8,231 nucleotides of DNA from JBBQRS01 sp038214535. Lineage in GTDB: Bacteria > Chloroflexota > Anaerolineae > CG2-30-64-16. This document shows positions 1 to 6,373 of this stretch, piece after piece. Below the pieces are notes generated by a model. The model did not search any database. It worked only from the letters and a program-made list of their open reading frames with translations, and had not been told where the DNA came from. Location: contig JBBQRS010000166.1 in NCBI GenBank assembly GCA_038214535.1, positions 1 to 8,231 of the forward strand, read 5' to 3'. Every line of letters begins with the position of its first letter. Positions within the stretch are counted from its first letter, which is position 1. The translations under genes and the position numbers were made by a program.

Positions 1-56
1 GGCGGCTTTAGCCGCTGGAGAGCAGGACAGCGGCTAAAGCCGCCACTACGAAGGGG
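1..56. repeat. Palindromic repeat element, copy 1 (left edge)
   Basis: Positions 1-16 and 29-44 form a perfect 16-bp inverted repeat around a 12-base loop. The inner arm core GGCTTTAGCC / GGCTAAAGCC is the same as in a second element at 2938-3003, while loop and flanks differ. Bases 40-56 recur as their exact reverse complement at 8153-8169. The element lies about 40 bp beyond the stop codon of the minus-strand Gre-like gene, so in RNA it would be a strong hairpin at that gene's 3' end. No T-tract is visible beyond it because the window ends. It is best read as a member of a dispersed REP-like family that may also end or stabilise transcripts. It may extend left of the window. Confidence 0.75.
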
Positions 57-84
57 TCCGTCGGGCTTTGAAGGAGTGCGGGGT

Positions 85-504
85 TCACTCTTTTTCGGGC
101 GGTTCCAGCGCCTCCGGATCGTAATCGCCCCACTTAACATCTACCGTCAGCGCCAGCCGCACGATGTCCTCGAGGTTGGCGCGTTCGACGGCTTCCTGCG
201 TCAGCGCATCGCGGGCCGCCGCGGCGTCCTCTGCGGGCGCGCGTTCGCTGGGGGCAATCTCGATGATACGCACCTCGACGATGTCGCCCATCCGATAGGG
301 GATCACTGACCCCGCGGGCTTACTGAGGATGGCCTGCGCCAGGGGCGTGCCGGCGCCCAGAAAACCGGCGGCGAAGTCGGCGGCGGCGTCCGGCGCGATG
401 TCGAGAGTCAGGCGCTCGCGCCCGCCTTGCTCGTCCATCATTTCGAGGATGACCCGGCTGCCCGTGCGGACAACTGCGGGAAGGTCCCAGTGGGAATCGT
501 CCAT
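85..504 (-). CDS. Stand-alone GreA/GreB C-terminal-domain protein
   Basis: The product is 139 aa from ATG 504. Residues ~10-85 match the FKBP-like C-terminal domain of the transcript-cleavage factors GreA/GreB: a TGSRVIL first strand, then GAGTPLAQAILSKPAG, then GDIVEVRIIEIAP, the usual 'S/TPLgrAllgk..GD.vev' signature. The N-terminal coiled coil that reaches the RNA polymerase active site in true Gre factors is absent. In its place a ~55-residue acidic, probably helical tail follows (86-139). By analogy with Rnk and other short Gre-C proteins it may bind RNA polymerase without stimulating cleavage; this is inference. ATG 504 has GGAG close upstream (only 2 nt spacing). A TTG at 534 would add 10 residues. 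It lies 31 bp after the cysteine-rich gene on the same strand, so they are probably cotranscribed. Confidence 0.72.
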   Translation of the reverse strand: MDDSHWDLPAVVRTGSRVILEMMDEQGGRERLTLDIAPDAAADFAAGFLGAGTPLAQAILSKPAGSVIPYRMGDIVEVRIIEIAPSERAPAEDAAAARDALTQEAVERANLEDIVRLALTVDVKWGDYDPEALEPPEKE

Positions 505-535
505 GGCTCCGTCTGTTCGAGCCGTCGCCCGCAAC

Positions 536-1279
536 TTACAGGCGGGCGTAAAGTTGCCCGTGCGTCGTGAAGTCTCTGGCCGCGACGGCTTCGATCTTTC
601 TCTTGAGCTGCCGCCGCGCGGTTGACGCGCGTTGGCGCAACTCCATCATGCGGCGGATATCTTCGCGTGTCAAGTCGGCGCAACAGAGGCTTTCCGACAG
701 CGGGCGGCCTTCATCGAGGGGGTCTACCAACCGGTCGAGGATCAGACTGCACTGATCGCTGAACTCCTGTTCGAGGCGGCGGGCCGTCTCGATTTCCGAT
801 TGATATGCCGGCGGGCACACTTCGGGTAGGTAGGCGCAGCGATGGGGCAAAATCCCCAGCCGGAGATAAGCCTGATTCACGTACCATCCATACGCGTGAA
901 TGAGTTGCGAGTCTTGCGTTTCGTCGCAATACGCCAGGTCGGGTTTGACGCCATTGCAATGATGACAAATACGGTCGGCATACTGGAGGGGCAGATCGCC
1001 CTGGCCGCTCCAGGCGCACAAACGGCCTCTTAGCGCCACGGGAAACCAGTCGTCGAAGCCGGGAACGAAGCTTGCTGCACCTTGAAGATCGACGCGCAGT
1101 CTCAAAAAGTTCTCAACTGCAGGACGCGCGCAACTGCATAGCATGGGGGTATGCCTGCGGCTGGGCGCAAATGCAAGGAAGACGCCGAATTCTCCCGGAT
1201 AATGCACGATCGGGAAGGGCAGGGCTTCTCTGATGATCTGTCCATCGGCGATGGAGAAGGCAGCCGGCTCAACGTCCAT
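536..1279 (-). CDS. Uncharacterised cysteine-rich protein (247 aa), possible metal binder
   Basis: I do not recognise the function. The frame is open back to an ATG at 1450, but ATG 1279 is the better start: AAGGAG at 1287-1292 lies 7 nt upstream, and a promoter at 1406-1434 would put the transcript start inside the longer frame. The 247-aa product has no signal peptide or membrane segment. Visible features are C48-S-C50, then C105-H-H-C108 and C118, with C148 and C155 further on. These could form a zinc or Fe-S site. The block after C118 (HAYGWYVNQAYLRLG, ~128-142) is aromatic and looks like a conserved core. The last ~90 residues are charged and helical, with a basic stretch near 215-230. 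From memory it resembles uncharacterised bacterial hypothetical proteins with a CxxC..YC..YGWY core, which I could not verify. It is followed at 31 bp by the Gre-C gene. Confidence 0.7.
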   Translation of the reverse strand: MDVEPAAFSIADGQIIREALPFPIVHYPGEFGVFLAFAPSRRHTPMLCSCARPAVENFLRLRVDLQGAASFVPGFDDWFPVALRGRLCAWSGQGDLPLQYADRICHHCNGVKPDLAYCDETQDSQLIHAYGWYVNQAYLRLGILPHRCAYLPEVCPPAYQSEIETARRLEQEFSDQCSLILDRLVDPLDEGRPLSESLCCADLTREDIRRMMELRQRASTARRQLKRKIEAVAARDFTTHGQLYARL

Positions 1280-1286
1280 GAGAGCG

Positions 1287-1292
1287 CTCCTT
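1287..1292 (-). promoter_or_regulatory. Ribosome binding site deciding the start at 1279
   Basis: On the minus strand AAGGAG stands 7 nt before ATG 1279. The alternative start at 1450 has no comparable site. This supports the shorter 247-aa product. Confidence 0.75.
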
Positions 1293-1405
1293 GCGTTGCG
1301 ATGAAGGTTGGTTTGTATGACCTGCGGAGCAATGCCGGATGCCGGTGAAAACGCCACGATTAATGACGCTGCGCCTGTAGCTTCCGAAAGTCTGGATATG
1401 GAACC

Positions 1406-1434
1406 TTTATACACCAAGAATCTGTGAAATGCAA
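1406..1434 (-). promoter_or_regulatory. Sigma-70-like promoter for the cysteine-rich/Gre-C pair
   Basis: On the minus strand TTGCAT (1434-1429) and TATAAA (1411-1406) are separated by exactly 17 bp. Transcription would begin near 1399, giving a leader of about 120 nt before ATG 1279. The site lies in an AT-richer island between divergent genes. No equally good promoter is evident on the plus strand for the photolyase gene. Confidence 0.6.
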
Positions 1435-1499
1435 TACCTTTTCTGGACATTTATCAAATCTTCATCAACAACCTGCCGTCTACACTCAGGGAGACAACC

Positions 1500-2912
1500 A
1501 TGGCCCCGGTAATCTGGTGGGTGCGGCGTGATCTGCGCCTCGCAGACAACCAGGCGCTGGCGGCTGCCTTTGCTGCGAGCGGCCCGGTCGCGCCGGTTTT
1601 CATCCTCGACCCCGCGCTGCTGAACGCGGATGATGTCAGCGCGAAGCGCCTCGCCTTTTTCTTCGGTGGGCTGCGCGCGCTGGACGCGGCGTTGCGTGAA
1701 CGCGGCAGCCGCCTGATCGTGCGGCGCGGCGACCCCCTGACTGAGCTGACGCGCGTGACGGCGGAACTCGGCGCGGCGGGCATCTACGCCGAAGAAGACC
1801 CCTGGCCCTATGCCCGCCAACGCGAGGCGCGCATCGCCGGGCAATTGCCCCTGCACCTTACGGGCGGCCTCACCGTGCATCCGCCCCAGGCGGTGCTCAA
1901 GGCGAACGGTGAACCATATACCGTCTTCACACCATTCAGCCGGGCCTGGAAGGCGTTGCCCCTGCCGGTAACGTCTGATCTACTCGATGCGCCGGCCCAC
2001 CTGCCCGCGCCGCCGGATATCGCCGGGTTAGAAATCCCCGGCGCGCCGGAGTTGCCGGATGACGCGCTGTTTCCGCCGGGCGAGACGGAGGCCGCACGCC
2101 GGTTGCGCGCATTCACGCGCGGTGAGGCTGCCCCGATCTTCCGTTACGGCGACGCGCGTAACCGGATGGACCTGGATGGCACGTCCCAACTCTCGCCCTA
2201 TCTGCGCTTCGGGATGCTCTCGGCGCGCCGGGCCGTGGTCGCTGCACGACAGGCTGCCGAGGCCGCGCCGGACGCTGAATCGCGTAAAGGGGCCGAGGTC
2301 TGGCTCAAAGAGCTGATCTGGCGCGAATTCTACATGGCGATCCTCTATCACTATCCGAATGTCCTTGACGAAGCCTTCCGGCCCGCGCTGCGCGACATTC
2401 CCTGGTCGGATGACGAGGCTGCGTATGCCGCCTGGTGCGCGGGACGCACCGGCTATCCGGTGGTGGACGCGGCGATGCGGCAACTGGTGCGCACCGGCTG
2501 GATGCACAACCGGGCGCGCATGATCGTCGCTTCGTTCCTGGTGAAGGACTTGCTGATTGACTGGCGTTGGGGCGAGCGCTTCTTCATGCAACACCTGGTT
2601 GACGGCGACCCCGCGGCCAACAACGGCGGCTGGCAATGGATCGCCGGCGTCGGCACGGACGCCGCGCCCTACTTCCGCATCTTCAACCCCACCTTGCAAG
2701 GCGCGCGCTTCGACCCCGAAGGTGACTACGTGCGCCGCTGGGTCCCGGAGCTGGCCCGCGTCGCGATGGGTGACATCCACGCGCCGTGGCGCATGTCGCC
2801 CGAAGAACAGCAAGCCGCCGGTTGCGTCATCGGGCGCGACTACCCCGCGCCGATCGTAGACCATGCCTGGGCGCGTGAGCGCACGCTGGCCGCCTATCGC
2901 CGCGCGGAATGA
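1500..2912 (+). CDS. phrB: Deoxyribodipyrimidine photolyase (class I CPD photolyase, FAD-dependent)
   Basis: This 470-aa protein has the full cryptochrome/photolyase length. An N-terminal Rossmann-like antenna domain opens with IWWVRRDLRLADNQAL (~5-20). The C-terminal FAD domain carries WLKELIWREFY (268-278), GYPVVDAAMRQL, WMHNRARM (334-341), and DGDPAANNGGWQW ending at W380, followed by GTDAAPYFRIFNP. The electron-transfer tryptophans W302, W355 and W378 and the FAD-side N374 all sit exactly four positions below their E. coli counterparts (306, 359, 382 and 378), so light-driven repair of cyclobutane pyrimidine dimers is expected. The antenna cofactor (folate or deazaflavin) cannot be decided by eye. 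The start is supported by AGGGAG at 1488-1493, 6 nt before the ATG. It is transcribed away from the cysteine-rich gene and followed by a palindrome, so it is probably a single-gene unit. Confidence 0.95.
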   Translation: MAPVIWWVRRDLRLADNQALAAAFAASGPVAPVFILDPALLNADDVSAKRLAFFFGGLRALDAALRERGSRLIVRRGDPLTELTRVTAELGAAGIYAEEDPWPYARQREARIAGQLPLHLTGGLTVHPPQAVLKANGEPYTVFTPFSRAWKALPLPVTSDLLDAPAHLPAPPDIAGLEIPGAPELPDDALFPPGETEAARRLRAFTRGEAAPIFRYGDARNRMDLDGTSQLSPYLRFGMLSARRAVVAARQAAEAAPDAESRKGAEVWLKELIWREFYMAILYHYPNVLDEAFRPALRDIPWSDDEAAYAAWCAGRTGYPVVDAAMRQLVRTGWMHNRARMIVASFLVKDLLIDWRWGERFFMQHLVDGDPAANNGGWQWIAGVGTDAAPYFRIFNPTLQGARFDPEGDYVRRWVPELARVAMGDIHAPWRMSPEEQQAAGCVIGRDYPAPIVDHAWARERTLAAYRRAE

Positions 2913-2937
2913 CAGGGAACTCCAAATACGCCTGGAA

Positions 2938-3003
2938 TGGAGGCTTTAGCCGGTTGCGCACATGACCTTGTTGCCACAAAAACCGGCTAAAGCCTCGACT
3001 CCA
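2938..3003. repeat. Palindromic repeat element, copy 2
   Basis: Arms 2941-2955 and 2981-2995 are a perfect 15-bp inverted repeat around a 25-base loop. A further TGGAG/CTCCA pairing (2938-2942 with 2999-3003) is possible with a shift. The arm core GGCTTTAGCCGG / CCGGCTAAAGCC is shared with copy 1 at the left edge, but loop and outer flanks differ. It begins 25 bp after the photolyase stop codon. No T-tract follows the stem on the plus strand, so a canonical intrinsic terminator is not supported, although a strong 3' hairpin would form in RNA. Confidence 0.75.
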
Positions 3004-3048
3004 ATGCTTAAATAGCACCTATGCTTGGAATCCCTTGCGAACTGAACC

Positions 3049-3077
3049 TTTACAACCCCCCGCGCGTTTGCTAAGAT
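3049..3077 (+). promoter_or_regulatory. Sigma-70-like promoter upstream of the deacetylase-tsaD operon
   Basis: TTTACA (3049-3054) and TAAGAT (3072-3077) are separated by 17 bp. The expected transcript start is near 3084, about 65 nt before the mini-ORF at 3149. It is the only clear promoter I see on the plus strand right of the photolyase, and the tight gene packing downstream suggests it may serve all the genes to tsaD. Apart from this site, the palindrome and the mini-ORF, nothing else is recognisable between 2913 and 3219. Confidence 0.6.
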
Positions 3078-3148
3078 AGCAGTGTGCGCTGCTCAATTGG
3101 GCCATCCGGTATCTCAAGGATGTCGTGCGCACCCTATGGAGGTGGACA

Positions 3149-3223
3149 ATGTCGTCAGATCGCCTCGTCGAACACATCATGCACCGCGGAGTGATCGGCT
3201 GTAAGCCCGGAACCGTGAGTTGA
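3149..3223 (+). CDS. 24-codon mini-ORF resembling the start of a CBS domain (leader or gene remnant)
   Basis: ATG 3149 has a textbook ribosome binding site (GGAGG at 3138-3142, 6-nt spacer). The ORF encodes 24 residues and ends in a TGA whose first two bases fall within the TTG start of the deacetylase gene (TTGA overlap). Residues ~6-23, LVEHIMHRGVIGCKPGTV, fit the beginning of a CBS domain (pattern V..IM.R.V....P.T). The rest of such a domain is missing. Two readings are possible. It may be a remnant of a CBS-domain gene cut off where the deacetylase gene joins. It may also now act as a leader whose translation delivers ribosomes to the weakly initiated TTG of the next gene. That it is translated is inferred from the ribosome binding site; no function for the peptide is claimed. 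Confidence 0.5.
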   Translation: MSSDRLVEHIMHRGVIGCKPGTVS

Positions 3224-4218
3224 CCACGGCCTACGGCTACGACCCGCTCTTCCTGGAGCATGACCTGCCCGGCCACCCGGAGGGTCGCGGGCGGCTCGAA
3301 AGTGTCATGGCGGAGCTGGCCTCCTCCGGCGTCTTGGCGCGCATGACGCCCGTTCCTGCGCAGCCCGTGGATGCGGAGTTGCTCGCCCGCGTCCATGCCC
3401 CCGCGCACATCGCCCTGGTGCGGCGCATTGCCGCGGGGGGCGGCGGCTACCTGGACCCCGACACCTACGTCAGGCCGGCCAGCTATGATGCGGCGCTCAT
3501 GGCCGCGGGCAGCGTTGCGGAACTGGTGCGCGCCGTGCTGGCCGGGCAGGCGACCAACGCGATGGCGCTGGTGCGCCCGCCGGGCCACCATGCGACCTAC
3601 AAACGGGGCATGGGGTTCTGCCTGTTCAACAATATCGCGGTCGGCGCGCAGGCCGCGCTGGACGAGTTCGGCCTCGACCGCGTGCTGATCGCCGATTGGG
3701 ATGTCCATCACGGCAACGGCACGCAGGACATCTTCTACCACACGCCGCACGTCCTCTTCTTCTCGACGCATCAGTACCCCTACTATCCCGGCACGGGCGG
3801 GCGCGCCGAACGGGGCGAGGGTAAGGGCCGCGGCTTCACGGTGAACGTGCCGCTTCCGGCAGGCGTGGGCGACGAGGGGTTCCGTCGCATCTATGCAGAA
3901 ACACTCACGCCGCTGGCCGAGAAGTTCAACCCCCAGTTGATCCTCGTCTCCGCCGGTTATGACGGCCACTGGGATGACCCGCTGGCCGGATTGCGCCTGT
4001 CGCTGGGCGGATACTGGCATCTGGCGACGACGCTGGTCGCGCTGGCCGATCGCTTCTGTGATGGCCGGATTGTCGTCGTGCTGGAAGGCGGCTATAATCT
4101 GACGGTGTTATCGCACGGTGTCGCGGATACCTGCCGCGCGCTGCTGCACGATCCCGCGTCGGGGCCGGATCCGCTGGGGCCTTCCCCGCGCCCTGAACGG
4201 GAGATGGAAACGTGGTGA
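3220..4218 (+). CDS. Histone deacetylase superfamily protein (AcuC/acetylpolyamine amidohydrolase type)
   Basis: This is a 332-aa zinc-dependent deacylase. The fold signature runs from YDPLFLEHDLPGHPEGRGRL near the N-terminus to LEGGYN near the C-terminus. Catalytic elements are visible: the tandem histidines H123-H124 in RPPGHHA, zinc ligands D161 and H163 in DWDVHHGNGTQ with buried D159, the third zinc ligand D248 in SAGYDGHWDDPLAG, and the transition-state tyrosine Y292. The enzyme should be active and cytoplasmic, removing acetyl or other acyl groups from lysines, polyamines or similar amines. The substrate cannot be read from sequence. The TTG at 3220 gives the family's usual N-terminus and no in-frame ATG lies close by. 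Its own ribosome binding site is weak, so initiation is probably coupled to the overlapping 24-codon ORF. The next gene starts 24 bp after its stop codon. Confidence 0.93.
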   Translation: MTTAYGYDPLFLEHDLPGHPEGRGRLESVMAELASSGVLARMTPVPAQPVDAELLARVHAPAHIALVRRIAAGGGGYLDPDTYVRPASYDAALMAAGSVAELVRAVLAGQATNAMALVRPPGHHATYKRGMGFCLFNNIAVGAQAALDEFGLDRVLIADWDVHHGNGTQDIFYHTPHVLFFSTHQYPYYPGTGGRAERGEGKGRGFTVNVPLPAGVGDEGFRRIYAETLTPLAEKFNPQLILVSAGYDGHWDDPLAGLRLSLGGYWHLATTLVALADRFCDGRIVVVLEGGYNLTVLSHGVADTCRALLHDPASGPDPLGPSPRPEREMETW

Positions 4219-4242
4219 TCGGTGGCCTACGGGGGAGGGTGT

Positions 4243-4605
4243 ATGCGGCCAAAAATTGACGATACCTGGTTCGGCAGCATCACCGTGGCCGGAACGCGCT
4301 ACGAGCACGACATCATCATCCGGCTCAGCGGCAGGATTCGCAAGCGGAAGAAAGAACTCTCGAAGGCCGTTTACGGGAACTCGCACACCATCAGCCTGGC
4401 CGAGATCAAAGATCTGTATCGCGACAAGGCCGAGCGCATCATCATCGGTTCCGGTCAGGATGGGCAGGTGCGCCTTTCCGACGAGGCATCCACATTTCTT
4501 GAGAAGCACGGGTGTCGGGTGGATCTCTGGCCGACCCCGGAAGCGATTCGTCATTGGAACAAGGCCGAGGGCAAGACGCTGGGCCTGTTTCATGTAACCA
4601 GTTGA
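4243..4605 (+). CDS. Mth938-like (NDUFAF3/DUF498 family) domain protein
   Basis: The 120-aa product is a single domain. The N-terminal part, FGSITVAGTRYEHDIIIR (~10-27), is the opening beta structure. The diagnostic part is RIIIGSGQDGQVRLSDEA (65-82) followed by a short helix, DLWPTPEAIRHWN (94-106) and a final GLFHVT strand. This is the G.GQ.G...T..A...N...G.......H pattern of the Mth938 family. Its biochemical role in bacteria is unknown; eukaryotic relatives assist respiratory complex I assembly. ATG 4243 is preferred to GTG 4222 because GGAGG (4234-4238) lies 4 nt before it. The middle (30-41) is unusually rich in lysine and arginine. It sits between the deacetylase (24 bp) and asparaginase (8 bp) genes in the same transcription unit. 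Confidence 0.75.
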   Translation: MRPKIDDTWFGSITVAGTRYEHDIIIRLSGRIRKRKKELSKAVYGNSHTISLAEIKDLYRDKAERIIIGSGQDGQVRLSDEASTFLEKHGCRVDLWPTPEAIRHWNKAEGKTLGLFHVTS

Positions 4606-4613
4606 GGTGAACT

Positions 4614-5552
4614 TTGCCGGCAATTATCGTGCATGGCGGCGCGTGGGATATCCCCAGGGCGCTGCATCCCGAACATCTTTCCGGCTGCCGTGAGGCGGCT
4701 GGGGTGGGGTGGAGTATTTTAACGGCGGGCGGAACCGCCATCGAGGCCGCCGAGGCCACCGTTCGCGTGATGGAGGATCACCCCGTCTTCGACGCCGGGC
4801 GCGGCTCGCACCTGAACCGCGACGGCGAGGTCGAGCTGGACGCGGGCATCATGGACGGCAGCACCCTGATGGCCGGCGCGGTCGCGGGCATCAAGCACGT
4901 CGCCAACCCCATCACGCTGGCGCGCCGGGTGCTCTATGATTGCGAGCACGTCTTCCTGGCCGGCTCCGGCGCGGAGCGTTTCGCCGTCGCCTGCGGGCTG
5001 CCGTTATGCGACAACGCCGATCTGATCGTGCCGCGCGAACGTGAGGCCTGGGAAAGGAGACGGCGCGAAGAAGCCGCCGAAGCGAGTACAGGCGCGCCCC
5101 CGGTCAAACGGACCGCGGCCGCGTTCCAACCCGCCGCGGACACGGTCGGCGCGGTGACCTTTGACCTCGCGGGCAACCTCGCCGTCGCCAACTCCACCGG
5201 CGGCACCTTCTACAAACATCCGGGCCGCGTGGGCGACACGCCGATCATCGGCTGCGGCCTCTACGCCGATAACCAGATGGGCGCGGCGGTCTGCACCGGG
5301 TGGGGCGAGCAGATCATGAAGACGGTGCTCGCGAAGACCACCGTGGATCAGCTTGCCCTGTTGGGCAGCGCGGAGACGGCGGCCAACGTCGCCATCGCCT
5401 TCTTCCAGCAACGCATCGGCGGGCTGGGCGGCGTCATCTGCCTCTCGCCGCAGGGTCAGGTCGGCTGGGCGCACAGCACCCCCAACCTGGCGTGCGCCTA
5501 TCGCACCGCCGATATGCCCGATTTCGTCGTGAGCCTGAGCCGTGAGCGATAA
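4614..5552 (+). CDS. Isoaspartyl peptidase / L-asparaginase (plant-type, Ntn hydrolase)
   Basis: The 312-aa precursor is expected to cleave itself before T177 (in ADTVGAV), giving alpha and beta subunits. The N-terminal half has IIVHGGAW (~4-11), the AGGTAIEAAEATV helix, DAGRGSHLNRDGEVELDAGIMDG and the NPI..AR segment. A charged linker (~145-175, many R and E) precedes the cleavage site. In the beta subunit T195, R205, D208 and T228-G229 are each exactly two positions below the E. coli IaaA residues T197, R207, D210 and T230-G231, so catalysis and substrate binding are intact. It should hydrolyse isoaspartyl dipeptides and asparagine, recycling damaged protein. The start is TTG with AGGTGA at 4605-4610, only 3 nt before it and overlapping the previous stop codon. 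Its end overlaps the acylphosphatase start by 11 bp. Confidence 0.93.
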   Translation: MPAIIVHGGAWDIPRALHPEHLSGCREAAGVGWSILTAGGTAIEAAEATVRVMEDHPVFDAGRGSHLNRDGEVELDAGIMDGSTLMAGAVAGIKHVANPITLARRVLYDCEHVFLAGSGAERFAVACGLPLCDNADLIVPREREAWERRRREEAAEASTGAPPVKRTAAAFQPAADTVGAVTFDLAGNLAVANSTGGTFYKHPGRVGDTPIIGCGLYADNQMGAAVCTGWGEQIMKTVLAKTTVDQLALLGSAETAANVAIAFFQQRIGGLGGVICLSPQGQVGWAHSTPNLACAYRTADMPDFVVSLSRER

Positions 5553-5832
5553 GCGCGTGCAGGTCGTCATCCACGGGCACGTCCAGGGCGTAGGCTTCCG
5601 CGCGAGTTGCCAGCAGCAGGCCGCCGCGCTGGGCGTGACGGGCTGGGCGCGCAACCGCTGGGACGGCGCCGTCGAGGCGCTCATCGAAGGCCCCGAAGAC
5701 GCCGTAGACGCCATGCTGCGCTGGTGCCGTCGCGGGCCGCCCGCCGCCGATGTCACCTCCGTCGAGATCAGCGCTGCGCCGCTTGACGCGACGGACGCCG
5801 CGCCGCGCCGATCCTTCCACATCCGCGGATGA
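5542..5832 (+). CDS. acyP: Acylphosphatase
   Basis: The 96-aa product has the family's usual length and ferredoxin-like fold signature: VVIHGHVQGVGFRASCQQQA with catalytic R20, and GWARNRWDGAVEALIEG with catalytic N38. It hydrolyses carboxyl-phosphate bonds such as those in acetyl or carbamoyl phosphate. The start is GTG 5542, lying inside the last codons of the asparaginase gene (11-bp overlap), and its stop overlaps the RNase H start (ATGA). Translation is therefore probably coupled on both sides. The residue after F-R is A where F, Y or W is more common; this is a mild deviation and not one that argues against activity. Confidence 0.92.
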   Translation: MSDKRVQVVIHGHVQGVGFRASCQQQAAALGVTGWARNRWDGAVEALIEGPEDAVDAMLRWCRRGPPAADVTSVEISAAPLDATDAAPRRSFHIRG

Positions 5833-6371
5833 CACCAAAACCTCGAACTCCACAGCCCGCCGCCCCCTCCGAAGCGGGCCTCCGCGACACCACGCCGGTC
5901 ATCATCTACACCGACGGCGCGTGTTCGGGCAACCCCGGCCCCGGCGGCTGGAGCGCGATCATGCGTTACGGCGCGCACGAAAAGATTCTGCAAGGCGGCG
6001 CGTCGCTCACCACCAACAACCGGATGGAACTACGCGCGGCGATGGAGGCGTTGAAGACGTTGACCCGGCCCTGCGCCGTGGAGATTTACACCGATTCCGA
6101 GTACGTCAAGCGCGGGGTGACGGAGTGGATGGCGGGCTGGAAGCGCAACGGCTGGCGCACCCGCAACGGAGCCGCCGTCAAGAATCAGGATTTGTGGCGC
6201 GCGCTGAGCGCCGCGCTGCAACCACATCGCGTCACCTGGCGCTGGGTGCGCGGCCATGCGGGCGACGAATTCAACGAACGCGCCGACCGGCTTGCCGTCG
6301 CGGCGCTCAACAATCTCGGCGTGAGGGGCGAGCCCGACATGGAAGGTTCGGGTGGCGCAGAGGCGTGGTGA
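5829..6371 (+). CDS. rnhA: Ribonuclease HI
   Basis: The 180-aa enzyme degrades the RNA strand of RNA-DNA hybrids such as R-loops and primer remnants. Active-site residues D29 (YTDGACSGNPGPGGW), E67 (NNRMELRA), D89 (YTDSEYV), H143 (VRGHAGDEFNERAD) and D153 have exactly the E. coli spacing (D10, E48, D70, H124 and D134, plus 19). The substrate-handle segment with WMAGWKRNGWRTRNG (100-114) is present. A 19-residue proline-rich, probably disordered N-terminal extension and a ~25-residue acidic tail lie outside the core. ATG 5829 overlaps the acylphosphatase stop by 4 bp, and the end overlaps or abuts the Nudix gene start. Confidence 0.96.
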   Translation: MTPKPRTPQPAAPSEAGLRDTTPVIIYTDGACSGNPGPGGWSAIMRYGAHEKILQGGASLTTNNRMELRAAMEALKTLTRPCAVEIYTDSEYVKRGVTEWMAGWKRNGWRTRNGAAVKNQDLWRALSAALQPHRVTWRWVRGHAGDEFNERADRLAVAALNNLGVRGEPDMEGSGGAEAW

Positions 6372-6373
6372 CG

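Noticed and set aside
1280..1450. N-terminal extension of the cysteine-rich protein to ATG 1450 (304 aa)
   Set aside because: The start has no good ribosome binding site, the likely promoter lies inside it, and ATG 1279 has AAGGAG at ideal spacing.
2028..2864. Minus-strand open frame (278 aa) opposite the photolyase
   Set aside because: It has no recognisable domain and lies entirely antisense to the FAD domain of photolyase.
2938..3003. Palindrome as a canonical rho-independent terminator of the photolyase gene
   Set aside because: The stem is strong but no T-run follows it, and the same arms recur elsewhere, so a repeat family fits better; a role in transcript ending remains possible.
3019..4020. 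Long minus-strand open frame (333 aa) opposite the deacetylase
   Set aside because: It is antisense to a gene with a complete active site, is low-complexity in R, G, A and H, and is typical of high-GC shadow frames.
5004..5993. Minus-strand open frame (329 aa) opposite asparaginase, acylphosphatase and RNase H
   Set aside because: It spans three well-supported genes, has biased composition and no motif.
5750..6367. Upstream part of the frame that contains the Nudix gene, as a 443-aa fusion protein
   Set aside because: The first ~200 residues are an out-of-frame reading of acylphosphatase and RNase H, rich in R and H. The Nudix protein starts near 6368-6380.
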